64,000 nt of DNA from Onchocerca volvulus (lineage: Eukaryota; Nematoda; Chromadorea; Rhabditida; Onchocercidae). The notes beneath the pieces were generated by a model. That model was given only the letters and a program-made list of their open reading frames with translations, searched no databases and was not told the DNA's origin. The position numbers and the translations under genes were made by a program. This document shows positions 26,903-41,900 of the stretch, piece by piece. The stretch's first letter is position 1; each line of letters opens with the position of its first letter. The DNA is taken from positions 11,497,560 through 11,561,559 of the forward strand of contig HG738140.1 of assembly GCA_000499405.2 (NCBI GenBank), given 5' to 3'.

Positions 26903-29900
26903 TTTCTGTACAATTTCAAATGTGTGTATATGTAAGAATATGTTTATAATAACAATTATTGTGTATAATAACGTTTGCTTGAATATGTTTCCCGAAAATA
27001 TAATTCATCGCTCCTAGTCGTGTCCCTCCTGTCCCCTCAATTCAACCGTTCCTACCTGGCAATCTCGATTTTCGTAAATTTGATTTGCTGTAAATTGCTA
27101 CTTCACACCTTCCTTTACCTCAACATTACTTTCACAATTTGACTACGACAACTATTACATACATCACATTTAAAGTGAATATTAGAAGTAAAATATAAAA
27201 GCTTTTTTTGGGAGAAAAAGAGCACAAAAAAAAAGAGGAAATTCAATTCGGATCTGCTTGTTTGTTTTTTCCTTTACCTTTTTTTTTTTTTCTTGAAGAG
27301 TTTTATTTACCTTTGCTAAGGTTTATATTCAATATTTTTCGAATTTTTCCAGAGATTAACAAAGTTAAGATTTCTTTTATTTTATTCCATATCAAGCCAC
27401 ATCATTATTATCATCACTCGTCATCATGATCATCATTGTCATTATCATCATTGGAAATGGCAAAAACAGAAATGGATTGTTTTTAGAATTTGACGAATGC
27501 AAGAAGTAAGCAAAGATTATCTGAAAATAAGGCGTATAATTAGCATGGAGAGATTTGAAGTTGGAGAAAAAACTTTCAAATTTCAAAAATTCGAATTTAC
27601 TTGAATTTCAATTTAGATGAATCTTCATTTTGAATAGGAACTTATTAACGCTATTAATATCTGCATTAGTTTTGGCATGATTTTAATGGAAATGTATGGG
27701 ATTAGTAGTTTTTTTTTTTTTTTTTTTTAAATAATCCAACATATTGTTGGTGTCGAATTGTAATTCTAATTCAATTTAAAAATATGAAAAATGAATAATT
27801 AACATATTTGATATCTCTCCCCCTGCTTCATACAAATTGATCATACCATTTAAAAGTAAACTGTCTCTATTTTCCTGCTAATTTCAAACAATTACGTGTA
27901 ATACGTGTAACATACAGTGTGTCCCACGTATTATACGTATTATGCGTATTAAAACATAAATGTCAGTATAATTTCATGTAACTGTATGGAGTTGTTTGTT
28001 CTCTAATGGAACATCTGTTCAAAGAAGCAATGAAGAAAATATTTACTATTTTTTTTCAATTACAGTTATTTACAGCTGTCGCTGCACTAATAATAGAAAG
28101 AGCAGTAGCAGTATTTGCAGTAGCAGTAGTACTTGCAGCAGTAATGTACAGTTACTGTTGTAGTAGCAGTAACTGTTGAAATAATTAGTAATAATCAACA
28201 GGAATAGTAATAGCAGTCGCAGTAGTAGTGATAGCAGTGATAGCAGTAGCGACAGTGATAACTTCAAAAAATTTGACAGAAATATGATGATTCGTTTGAA
28301 TGATAATTTTTTTGTTCATCGATGAAAAGAGAATGAATGTCATTGGTGTGTGTGTGTGAGAAAGCGTCATTGTCACCGCGAGTGTCGTTATCGGTGATAG
28401 CAACAACGGCGATATCAATTATCGGGAAATGTTCCACAATTGAAGAGTAAGTCAATCAACCTCATCATTATCACCTCATCCCAATCAGATTTGATTTATT
28501 GATATATTCTCTGAAATAATGCATTACACATAAATTTCATTTATTATTACAATTAATTACATTAAGTCAAATCAGTTAATTAACGATTTCTCATAATTTA
28601 TTCTCAACAACAGATAATAATAATTTCCATCCGATTAATATCATTCTTCTTTCGTTTGTTTATTTTTTGCTTTTTTTTTGTCTGATCAAGTTTGATTTAG
28701 TAATTATTTTATTTACTTTCTTTTGATTCATCGGTTGATTTTGCTTTTCAATCTGATCACCTATCATTATTATTTAAACATTTTATACAATTTTGGAGAT
28801 ATTATTTGGCGTCCTTTTTTCCGTTGAGAATTTATGATAAGGATTAAATCTTGACATAGAAATATCGCACACAAAATATGCATCAAATTGATCTTTCATC
28901 TTTATTTAGAAAATAAACTTTGAAGTACACCGCAGTAATGTAACCTAAGCATGATTAGATTAAATAGTTCATAAACTATAAATGAAGCGCAAAAGAACAT
29001 TAATGCGCAAAATGCGACATGAAGAAAATGTTATTTCGAACAAGTCATCCTTCTTTCGCATCCTAAGAAATACTGATTTCTGAAAATATACAATGTATTT
29101 AGAAAAAATTCAATTTCAACTCTCTTTTCTGATATAATTAAAAGTAACTTTTCATTTGTTGCCGTAAGGGGATATTCAAAGTATAGGGATAGATTTGATT
29201 AAGCAACTAAAAAAAGTAAAAAATTTTGAAAATAAATTGATGAAAAATTGCTTATTATTTTTTTAAATTTTGGAAATTTCTAGAATTGAAAAGAGTTTGG
29301 AATTTTGAAAATTATTCGATATTGCACTGGTAGTTTCTTCGTGTTGATTTGTTATTTATGTTTAATCAATTTTTTTGTTTAATCAGTTTGTGTAATATCA
29401 GATATTTTTTAAAACCATTTCAAAAATCTGAAATGGTTTATAAACAAAATTTATAACTATTTTGTGTTATTGGCCATTTAATACTATCTTCAGAAGGAAA
29501 GTCAGATTTTTTCAAAAATTTTCAAGTTTAGAATTATGTACACGAGAGAAACTCGAAGTGATTATATTTTCCACTATTTACAGTAGAAAAAATCATGTTC
29601 GATTCGCTTATGTATAAATTAGTTGCCAGGATATTTTTTGTATATTTATTTGCAATCTTTTGCTGGGAAATCGAGAAATACTGGAAATGAATAATTCTTT
29701 CAGTCATTCATTTCGGATATTAGACAAATGACAAATTTTTCTTACAAGTTTTGGTATAATTCTTTGTAAGTACCATATGCATAATTTAAATAAAAATATG
29801 ACATACTTCATCAGCCTGATTTCCCAAATTCATTACTACATTTTCAAATTGCCATTCTCATCGATCAGGAAAGGAAAAGTAGGAGGAAGATGGAATAGGG

Positions 29901-32900
29901 CAAAGTAAAATTCTTAATTTCATGATGCATTTTTTTTAATTTAATATTTCATATTTCTCTCCGTTCACTGAAAGATTTTTTTTTCTGTTCAATTAATTTG
30001 CTAACGCATAACTTTTCGCGTTTATGAAAAAAGAGGAAATCAAATGGATTTAAAATTTCTCGTCTGCTAATGCAAATTGAAGATTGCCATCAATTTTGCA
30101 TTTCAAAATGAAAGAGTAATATTAAACTTTTTTTTAAACCTGTAATGAAAGAATATTATATTTCTTAATATTAAGAAAAATTCTTCCAAAAAAATTGTGG
30201 CGTATTGGGATAGTAACCGGATATATCAATTCCGAAAGTAAACTTGGACAATATACTGCTATTTAACATAAGATTCATTAAGTTAAAAAAAAAAATCAAA
30301 AATGAGAAAATTTAAAAATAATTTGCACTATCGCTGGATTTCTTTCCATTCACTGTATGTCTCTTCCAAATGAATAACAGTGATTTTTAAATATTTTCTT
30401 TTTTTTCGAATCTGGTAATTCTTATAATCAAGTACACTAGGCTTCAAGACTTGGATCTGATGCTGTACTTTAAAGTTACTTTATTCATTTAGCTTTTAGC
30501 TTTGGCTTTTTTCTGAAAAAAAATTTCCTCATCACTTTCTTGTACTGTAATATTCATAAAATGATAACCGAGTCACCGGACAGATAGGAACGGAACACTA
30601 TCATAAGTAGCATTGTGATCATTTCTTAATCATATGCTTTACGAATGTAAATATAATTATATCCGCCATATTACCGTACAACTACCTGGATATATTACTG
30701 TACAATTACCTGGAGATGTACTCATCCTGGCATATCGTACATTACCTGAGGATTTCTATTTAATTTTATATTTTACAATGTTATTTTATTAAAGATGAAC
30801 GACATTTTTAACAAAAGATTGTTTTTATTTCTTTTTTTTCGTTAGTAAAATGAAATGAAAAGCAAGCATCAGTATCAATCCGGATGCTGCTCACTTTTTC
30901 ATAAGCTTTGATCTTGATTATAATCGCGATTTTCAATCTGTTTGATTTACTTAACCTATCTTCAATACTTTCCTTTCCCTCTTCATCTCTCTTTTTACAA
31001 ATTTTACCTCCTATTAACAGAACGAATTGTTGGAATGTCAATATTTTTCTGACTAAATTATATTTGCATTACTTTTTTTTCTTACATTAATTTTCATTTT
31101 TATTTTTATTGCTTACCTTTTTTTGTTTTCATTCGAATTTCTCTATTAATTTTTTTATAATTTCAATACTGCAATTTCGATAAATAAATAATTTCTTCTA
31201 AAGCCAATTCATTCCTCCTAAACTATCCAAAATTATTCAAATCATCCAGTTTTATTAAATTAATATGGCATGATTATCGTCTTATGAGGCATTTTTCTTT
31301 TTCACAAACACACAACAATATCTTTATTTGTTATCGTAATGACACACCATTAAACAAATATTAATTTTATTGTTCAAAATTTTGGTATATTTGCATGAAA
31401 TGCTCGGAATATTTGCATTTCTTTCTTTTTCTCTTTCACAGATAATAAATAAATGGCAAGATCATGAAGTTAGTCAATTTGGCCCGCAAACTTCAACTAT
31501 ATAAACTAATAAAGATGGTGAAAGTTCGAAATATTCATTTCATTTATAATTTCTTCTACCCCTTATTTATTTCATTTCCTCTAAGAAATTTCATTCGCGT
31601 TTTTTAAATTACTTTTACTCCTCTTCCTAATTTATACTCATATTATTTCATTTTTCGATTACATTCTATTACTTTTTTTCTCTTTTTCATCATTTTATCT
31701 CCTGAATTTCATAAATTTTTCAATAAAAAATTCGTTTAAATCTAAACATGAAAAGTGGAAAAAAAACTGATAAAGCTGGATAGGAATTTATTGGAAACAC
31801 AGCTGCAAGTCTTTTGGGACTTTTTTCCTACTTTTTTTGACTACTTTTCGAGATTGAGATTTTGATGGAAATAGTGATTTCAAGAAAGAATGAGGAAGAT
31901 GTATAGATTTTTTCTCTCTAAATAATATTTCAACTCTTATTGACGATGATTCAGTGATGTTTCCTATCTTTGGTTGATCGCTTCTGAAGCATCATAAACT
32001 GGACAAAAAAAAAAAAAAAAAAAAAAGTTAAATTTGAAAGTTAATGGAAAAAATTAAATGTTTGCAGGAAAATCAGTGCTGACACTACTAATAAACAAAT
32101 TGATCTTTTATAATAAATGCATAAAACTAAATGGTTGCAACATTAGCAAGGCATATTAAATATTCCGATCTATTAGAATATTAGATTATTTAATTATATA
32201 TTATATTTACCACATTATACAAATGGGAAACTAATTTTACAGGAGAAAAGCGAAAGTAAATCAGTTTATTTCAATTACATACGTCAAATATCATTCCATT
32301 TTATGATTTTAATTGCATTAATCATGCAAATTATATACTGTCCTTTTTTTTTACTTCATTTCTTGATGATACATTTTTCGACGATCTTTATTTGGCAGAA
32401 TTCGACCGGTATCGATTATTTGACTGTCATATTGTGTTAATATATATATATATATTAAGGTTAATGTCCCTCTCATTTCTCGAATGGCCTCAACTCTCGA
32501 ATGACAACAAACCGTTTCGTAGTGACAAATATTTTGAAGTTTAACTGAGTTTAATGTTAGTGGAGATTTGTTATCGCTGATAAGAACAATAGCCGAGAGA
32601 GACAAATTGTTGTTTCTAATTTCCATACACACATTTATGCATATATTATATCTATTCTTTCCATTCCACTTTCACATTTTCCAAAATGAAGTCCTAGCTG
32701 GCCAAATAAATCAATTGGACAACTAGGCTGTTGAAATTACGAAAGTCTTTATGAAATAAGTGGTTATTGTTTCTTGGACATTAAACCCGGTAAGGATGTC
32801 TTTATATATTTTCTCATTTATTAATTTCTGATTGAAATAGATTCGAATTTTGATTCAAATCATTTTGAATAACCATCAAATATCCTGTAATATTCTTTGT

Positions 32901-35900
32901 TTTATTTATCCTATATTTAATTTTTCATTTGCGGTGTTCTTGATCAAAGGATTGAGAAGGAATTATTAATTCCTGATTGCTCTAAAGAGGAAATATTAAT
33001 TTGATAATAGCCCCTTTAACTTCTAGGCCTGTTTATTTACGAAATTGGCAATTAAGAAGCTTTGTAAATTTTGCTTCAAACTAAAAAAGAAAAACTTCAT
33101 TCTTATTATTTCATTTCAGTTGGATGCAATATTAGTACCAGAAAAGCCTATTAAGATTAATAAGATATACCAGAATGACCAATTTTGTTGTAATCTTCGG
33201 TTAATGTAGACCGAATGTAACATTAATATTAGTTTTTACCTGGTGTAACTGAATATTATTAAATTATTTATTTTAATGGCTTAAATCCAAGTTGCTTAAT
33301 GATTCCGAGATATATCTCATTATGTTTCGATCCTATTCTTACTTCATCAGAACAGAAATACTTCAACTAAATTTCTTCAACAGTTACAATTTAGAAATAA
33401 TAAGATTTTAAGCCATCAAAAGAATTTTAATAAATGATTGAAGGATTTCGTTTTTTCTTTATCAAATTTCAATAAATGATTGAAAAATTTTGTTTTTCCT
33501 CTTTATCAGAAGACTACTGCTAGATGGTGATAATACATTACATACAATGTTCCATATTCTAATGTGCTATCGTCATTAATTGTAATTCGAAAGTATGAAA
33601 AAACAGGTGAAAGAGAAACAAGCTAAAAGGCAAACTATATTTGAAAATAATGAAGATAAATATGGATAAAAATTGAGAATGAATAATAAGCTGAACTAAA
33701 AATAACTTAAAATACCATTTTATAGCTCAATTATTAAATATATGAACAGAAATGATATTATCACTCTTAATGTTAACTTTTATCACATTATTTTATCATT
33801 GCGCATCAAAAAAACAATTGATATTATCACAGAAATTAACAAACAACAGAAATATTCATTTTCTGTATTTTTGATCTGTTTATTTATGCCAAAAATAGCT
33901 AGAAAAAAATAAACAGAATTGTTCGAAAAGTACATTTGAACAATTTTTCGAACGATTAGTTTGGATGGAAAAGTTGATTAATGTAATGTTACCACATCAA
34001 TCCTTCTCTATATTTTTCCTTCCTCCTTCTTTCTCTTTTCTTCTTGATCTCCAGCTATACATATGTTTCTCCATAGATTTCTGCTTGTCATTCCAAACAG
34101 CTTATCGTTCCAAAACTAAAAGTTGTCCATGATGTCAGACGACAATCAATCTATCATAATCCTTATCATAATCAGTCGAGAAAAAAAACTAGCTTCATCC
34201 ATCTCTCAGTCATTTCCAATTTTTCACAGATAGCTTGTTTGATAATTTTGTCGATTTGATCATTTTCTGATATTTAATATCTTCATTTGATTAGGATGGA
34301 TTAGCGATTGATTTTAAACTTTCAAAGTTTAATATCTTTGCTTTCATTTTAAACAACGAAAGTTCAAACTTTAATGCTTACTTTAAATAAAATTAACTAT
34401 TATTCATCATGTTATTTTCGAAATTTGCTTCCCAATAAAACTATATGAACATACAGAATGATTTTCTATCATATTATTTTTCAATCGATTTTAGATATTT
34501 GCGTCTTAATTATAATGTTTATCAATGAGATAAGTAAAATTTCAATCTTCGAAATCTTCCGCGAAAGCTATTTATGATTGCAAATGTTTTGAAAAGCATT
34601 TGAAGTGATAATCGTTCCTGTGTTAATAGCACAATGTTAAATTTTAATTTAAGATTTTTGTTGGTTTCAAAGAGTTTTACCACTCTAATATAAATTATAG
34701 TTCTCGAAATAAAAAATTTATCAAATGCTTCCCTAAAATTTTGATATATTTACGAAAAATTCTATTTTGCTTTTATTAAATGACTTATTCCATTACTTGA
34801 TTGACTTTTTTTTTTTTTAGCATCTTGAGAGCGGTTGATAGATTCGTGGAATTCGAGAATCCATTGCTATCTGTTGATTTTTTGATTCATCTATCGATCA
34901 TTCTATTTAATTTAATTCTCATTCATTCATTGATATGGTTTATTCCTAATCAATGAGCTAAAAATTTGAGTCGACTAAAGGCTCAAGTTTAAATTAGGCT
35001 AATTGAAGAGCTGAGCTGTAAGAGAGAGTAGGAAAGAGGGAAAGGAAATAGATGAGCGAGAATGTGACAGGTGACACTAATAAAACGGTGATATTAGGAA
35101 GGAAAAAGGTGATAATAATATCAATTCATTAATTGTATGACAATAATGTTATATCCTAGTGCGCATAAGTACATTAGTATATCTGTCTCATTATTATGCA
35201 CGAGTTAGCAACATTCAATTGCAATTCTGATGATATTACTAATCATCCATTTGAACAACGAAATGTCAACTCACATAGTTAGCATTTTATATTGTAGTAT
35301 AACTCGTATCAATCATTTAGATATATTATGATGGATTTGATTAACTTCTGCAGGTCAATTAGACAGTGATAGGTGGGATAGATCAGTGCTGAACAGCGAA
35401 TATGATCGATCGTTTAATATTATCTCTTTATTGATTTGCTGTGCAATGAATAATATTTGTCAGAAATTGATATACTTGGAGTAGTAATTTTTTTTTTCGA
35501 TTTTTGAAATTAAAATTCATCATCTTAGAGTATGATTGCTGTATTTATTTTTTTAAAGAAATTTTTTTGACTGATACCTCATTCTAATCTTTCTTTCAAC
35601 TATTGTTATGATGGAGGAGACATTAGTAGCAGTATTTCTTTAGGAAAAATTCGACAAAAAATCGGACATGTCATGTAATTGCCAGTTTCCAGGTTTTGTC
35701 AATTTCGAAGAAATGGATCGAATGGTGGCTGATCGAAGTGACGGAATTGACTTAGCTTTTGAACGAGCTAAAGGTAGTAGTGTTTGCATAAATTACATGA
35801 TATATCTCCCATATAAACGATCGCTTATGAGTTATTTAGAAAAAAAAAGCCTGTAAATCAGGCATTATCCTTCTATCTCAATTCATGTAATATGAAGCTC

Positions 35901-38900
35901 GGGAAGATGATCAGAATAATTGAAGAAAAAGTTAGATGAACTAAGAAATTAATTCCTAAAAGCGGAAAAAAATAATTAGCGCAGGAAATTCAAACATGTA
36001 AATGTGGAATTATATTCGCAAAACTAATTGAATGAAGCTTATTAGCTTCATTTCAAAATTCTCTCTAATTAGCAGAGAAGTCTTGGAAATTCGGAAAAAT
36101 TATTTGCATTATGAACACTTGAATAGCATATTTTATTGGAAAAATTTCGATTTAAATATTTAAATCTGGAATTAAAGATATGCCGTTGAATTCATTGTAT
36201 TTGCAGTTGACTTTTACTCAAATACCAATTTCATATTATTGACAGCAAATTTTTTGCAACGTTATGGAAAATCATTTATTATTTTTTAAATTTTGATTAA
36301 TATTATTCACTTTAGTGGTGACACGTAATTTCAGCATGGACCAAATATTGCAAGGATTTGCTAAATTATGTGTCACGTCGGGTGCAACTTGACTTAGAAC
36401 ACGCAAAGCGAATACAAAATCTTGCCAATCAATCAAAAACTGCTATTAGTGAGGTTAATTTATCGATTATTTCTATCGCTATTTTAAGCAATGTGTCTTT
36501 CATCCAATATTTTTGTTTTTGAGTGAAAATCAGGATGAAAGATTAGTGAAAATGTTTATCACTGCTAAATGTTATGATGCAGTTACAGTGAATCTTAACT
36601 TTCAACTGTCGATCAATGATATTCAGCCTTGCTCAATACATTTTGAATTGAGTCTTGTCTTCTGATAATGGAAATATTGAAAAATAATGGATGTTAACTT
36701 TTGACACCATAAATATCGATGCTCGCTATCAGTTATCACTAGTTATAATTATTTGCTTTCAACATTTGCTTTAATTTTAATTCCAAATGCTTAAAAATTT
36801 TTTCTTCAGATATTTTCCTTTTCAGCACTATTTGCCGTTAAAAGATATATTCGAAAATAGCTTCGAAAATGATATTGCATTTTGCGAGAAAACACAGGAA
36901 ACTGTAAAATACATCCAGGATAGGTTTATTAAGGTAATTCATTCTAATCGCTTCCTTAATGTTCAGGATGAACTTAAGATAATTTGATATTATTTTGCCG
37001 TGTACAGGAATCGCTTTTATCAATATCTATCATTTAGAATTTTATCAGTATATGATTATCACAACATTCATAAATTAACAATTAAAAAAAAAAATTTTCT
37101 TTATTTTGAAATTAAAAATTTCAAAATAAAAATAAAAAAAGATTATTAATTTATTTTTTGCTTATCTTTCATTTTGCTCGCAAATCTGAGATTAATTTAT
37201 TTTTGTGCTTTTTTTTTTTAATGCGAATAATAATCTACCTACCTGGATTGCTAATTGCAGTCCTTAGAACTGAGACGAGATGAACATGAACGGCAGCGAA
37301 GGACTTTAAAAAATGAATGGTTGCGAGTAACGAAACAAGTCGTTAGTAAATTTCTATTTTGTGATGCTGGCTAACTTTTAATTAAGACCTGAATTATCTC
37401 AATTAACTCACTGCAATTCTCAGCGAATTAATTGGGATAATAAAAGCTTCTGATCTTTTTCAATTACCGCAATAGATCCTCTGAAATTGCGAAAGTAAAC
37501 GATGGAACTTACATGTAAGCATACTTCGTGATGGTTCCCTAGAGAGTGGATTTTTAATATTGGAAGAATATTTTAAATGAAAGGATATCTGACTAGAAGA
37601 AAATGCTTTCAGAAGGACACTCAACAAGAACTGCAACGAGCACGGACGTTATTTGGTTCACGTGATGATGGTTACCGCAAAGCGCAAGAGATATCCATTC
37701 GAACAGAATCTACGGGTCCAGCTGTTGGTTCGGAACTTTTTCGACGTCGTAAAGAACTCGAAAAAAGGCGAAAAAATGAAGAAGAAGCGCTAATTAAGGT
37801 TTGATAATGCGATTTTCATTGCTTAATTTTGTTACGTTAGGTTTCACTTGTAAAGCAACATGAACTTCTGCTATAGCAGAATATTGCTTGAATCGAATCG
37901 GATTTCATGATGTCAAATATTTGAAAACCAAATACATTATTACTCATCTCAGCAAATAACAAAATAATCCGAAATTACGGTTGAATCAGAGATTTGGACA
38001 ACATTAAGAGTACAGTTATTTTGGCATTTTGAATTGAATTGAAAGGATTTCAGAGAGATGAAGCACAGAATCAAGTTGAAAGACTCGAAGTGGAATTGGA
38101 ACAGCGGCAACATCATATGAAAGATACAAAGGTATTAATGTTCTCCGAAATATTATTGCTTAATTTGTAGGAAATCTATAATTTTTTTTCAGAATTAACT
38201 CAAATAATTATTCATATATTAATTATTTAAGAGGAATTATCTAAAAATATGCTGGAAATTATCGAGACAATTGCTCATTCAGTGTTATATAGTTAATAAT
38301 TTACCCAGTTGTATACTTTACAAATTACGAATTAAGTTTGTAAATTATCAAAAAAAAGAATTCTTTTTTCTTTAAATTTGAAATTTCGAATATCACTGAA
38401 AAATGCTTTTTTGTATACTTTATAATATGAAGTCATATTCATGTCGGTACTCAAACATTGTCCTTACAATCTTAATGTTTTAAAAAAGTTCGGAAAAAGA
38501 AAGAATAAATGAGCAAAGGGATTCCCTTGATACGGTAATTTCTTCTTTTTCTAATATTCAAGAAATTTTTAGAAAACATTCCGATACCCCGAAACGTTTC
38601 CAATCTTTTTTCTTTGTCAGTCATTCGTAATTCATTCGAATATTTATTGGCAGTCTCGAAGACTGAATCTCATACTTTCAAATTTTTTCTTCAATAAAAT
38701 AGGCTCGTCGTCTCTTTTGTCTAATTAAACATTTTACAAACTTTCCGAAAATTACTTGCTTTTTCATTTTGAATTTAAACCCTAAAAAGAAAGATTTTTA
38801 TCAGTAAAAAATAAATCAAGAAATTCGAACAAAATGTGTAATTAAGCTCGATTGTTTTTCTTGCTTGTCTTTTTTGCTTTGATGAAATAGGGAGAGTCAC

Positions 38901-41900
38901 TGAAGGATGAATGATGAATAGAAGAAATTTTAAGGGAAGAAATGTTATGCAATCTCAAAATCAAAAAATTATTATCGTTGGCCAGAAAAGGAAGAAGAAG
39001 CCAAGATGAGCCTGAAAGAGAAATACCTCAAATATTTCGCTTCCTTCCTTCTCACTTTGATCGATGCTGTTTTGCCGCTTAACGAAAGATCTTTCCTTTG
39101 AGATAAAAAAATATTAGAAAATTGCTGAAGAATTTTAAATGAAGCAAACAAAAATAGCTTAATTTCGACATCTTTAGGATTACAGTTTAACTTTTCCTCA
39201 AGCTGAATAATTTCTGGAAGAAATATGTATGAACGGAAGAAGGTTAACTCTCGATGAATTGTATTTAGTAATTCAACATGTTTAGTATGTTTTTAATCTC
39301 AAGACTCTGATCGCTAAAATTAGATGGTCCCTCTTTTCTGGATTGAATAAGGATGAAATAAGTAGGGAGCTATGAGAGCGAGAATGATTTATAAGATTTA
39401 TATGTTCTTATATGTATTGAGGAGAATGAGGAAATGTAAAAAAAAACCGAGCTAACATACATGTAGAAATGTACGAAATTGGATTGATTTATAAGCTTTG
39501 AGATATAGCACTCAAACATCCAGCATATTCCCTCAGTAAATTGAGAGAATGTGTTTATATATAGAAATACAGCGAAGGCTTGCAGTCATAAAATAGAAAA
39601 TAATGCGAAATTTCAAAGTCGCAAATTGAAGGAAGAAAAGCGATGATTAGAACATTCGGTGAAATCGTAATTTTTCCTAGATTAGAATGGATGAATTATT
39701 CCTTTTTCTCTCAAATAGTTATCTCAACAACATTAGGCAGTTCGTAGAAGAAATTTGTTTCATAATATTTTGATGGTAATACATGATATCTCAGTGACAG
39801 GGAAGTAAGAAAATGAAAATGGATCGCGGGAAAATACGCTTAACAGGATGCATTTTTCAATTTTTTGCTTTTTCTGATATTTGAACTTTTCTGAGGCAAT
39901 AATAATAAAATCAAGAAAAAGAGCATAGATGCTTTTCGATTGCTTGAATGTAGTATTTGAAGTCCAAAAAGTAAACCGATCATGTGTACTATTTTCATTC
40001 ATTCATGAATCTAATACAATCTTCTGAAGTTCTCAAGCCCCGCGATAGATTCTTCATACTCAACGATTTCGATACTCTTCATAATGCCTAATTGGATTTT
40101 CTCAACATCAGAAACATTTCGAAATGACTGCATCATTTTGGTTTAAAAAACAAATATAATGCTTTAAAAGGCTTTGAAATCAGGAAAAGGCCTGACAATG
40201 TGGAATTATAATTTTATATCCTTCAGATTCGAATCGTCGGGCAGTTAAGGGAGTTGGTTTATCGATGTGATCAGACGACAAAAGCTTGCTCCACACATTA
40301 TTTTCAGGTAAGTTTAGAAGAATTGCTATCAATAAAATTTCAAAGATTTAAGCCTTTGTCTTACCTATCACACCAACTTGACCGCTTATACCACTTCGGT
40401 CTATTCGCTTCTTTCCATTACTTCTCAAATTCTCTGAGTAGTTGCATTTTAACTAAGTTTTTTTAAATAAAATTAGTTTAAGTCTATAATGAAACGAAAA
40501 TTCCGATTAAATAGATGATTCTACAAAACCAATTTTGGCACCAGGCTATTTTGCTGTATTTTCTAAAATCGACCATCAATATTTCTACCATAAATTAATT
40601 CCTGGTTTCAAATTTCTTGTTTTCGTCTTCTTTTTTCCATTTCTTTTTTTTTTTTTTTTTTGCTGACATTTATGCTGACATTTATTTGCAGTTAAAGTCA
40701 AGCAATAATTCAAATTACGAAATAATCTCGGAGAAATGGAAAAGATTAGGTAGCAATCATTTTTCAATTTCGCATAAGAAAATAATCGAATAGCTATGAC
40801 AAGATGATAATTGGCCCCTGTAACATCATTTTAAGGCCTAGCAAGGCTCTTTATTTCGGTATGCTCATTCCATATTTGCTATTCATTTCTTCTCTCATTC
40901 TCGCTTTAAAATCAATTTGCGACATATTTTCGCCATGTTTTTCCTCTTTTTTTTCATTTTTCTCCTCCATTCCTTTCCCTCCTATTACACCTCTTTTCCT
41001 TTCTTTTTCCTTCATAATTTTCATAGGCATTTATTCTCCTTTTTTCAAATAATCATCGACTTACAGGCCTAAGGCGAAAGCCTCAAAATGTATTTCACTC
41101 ATCCATTCAGCCATCATTCATCATTTCATCTATCTATCTCCTCACAGTATCCATCAATCGTTTCATTTTGTATTCATGAAAAATCTTTCCATTTTTTATT
41201 TTTCCTTAGCTTCGTTCCACCAATCTATCATTTACGGATGGATTTACGGCTACATAAAATTACGAAAGAGAAATCAAATGTCAGTCAACAAAAACAATCA
41301 AACGATCGATCAGAAATCAATCAATCAAAACAGTCTATGATTCGCTTAGAATAAACAATATTTACTAGCTTTATTCATTCTTGTTTTCAGTATAGACAGA
41401 ACTGGTCAGGGTACTGTAATTAATCAGGATAAATTAACTGAATACTATAATTGACGAAGTACTGTAACTGACCCGGACATCATAGTTAGTAAGGTGTGAT
41501 GATTATTTTATTCGCAAAGATATTGCAATCACATAGATGAATTAGCATTGAAAATAGTCGCATTAATATTTGCGAAAACGATTTATTGTTTGATTGCATA
41601 GATTCTGCAATCATTGTTGGCTAATTCAGATATGTCAATTAATCAAGATAATGCAATACTAATTAATCTTTGCTTAAAACTCATAGCATGCTGAGACATT
41701 CAAATTGAATTGATTTTTTGATAACTTTGGATATTTTAAAACTAATAAATAAATTCAGTAATAGAGGAAAAGTATTTTAAATAATAAATTGAATAAATTC
41801 TGAATTAATTTTTATTTAATGTTAAGCAATTATTACTTATAATTCTGCTTGATTTGAATGCAATTGAGAGAGAGGAACAAGTAAATCCATGAATATCATC

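Larger units (their letters stand above)
25414..35692 (+). other. spv-1: Large intron of the SPV-1-like gene (about 10.3 kb)
   Basis: No exon could be placed between the phase-1 donor at 25414 (GTAAGT) and the phase-compatible acceptor at 35692. The interval holds a GT microsatellite, a GCA/GTA-rich tract, an ACGT-motif cluster and two short tandem repeats. A 36-codon open frame at 28337 (MSLVCVCEKASLSPRVSLS) ending at a consensus GTAAGT donor could be an alternative first exon, but its phase does not match the 35693 exon. Undetected small exons are possible. Confidence 0.5.

Noticed and set aside
28070..28267. Minus-strand Leu-rich frame
   Set aside because: It is the complement of the GCA/GTA trinucleotide tract.
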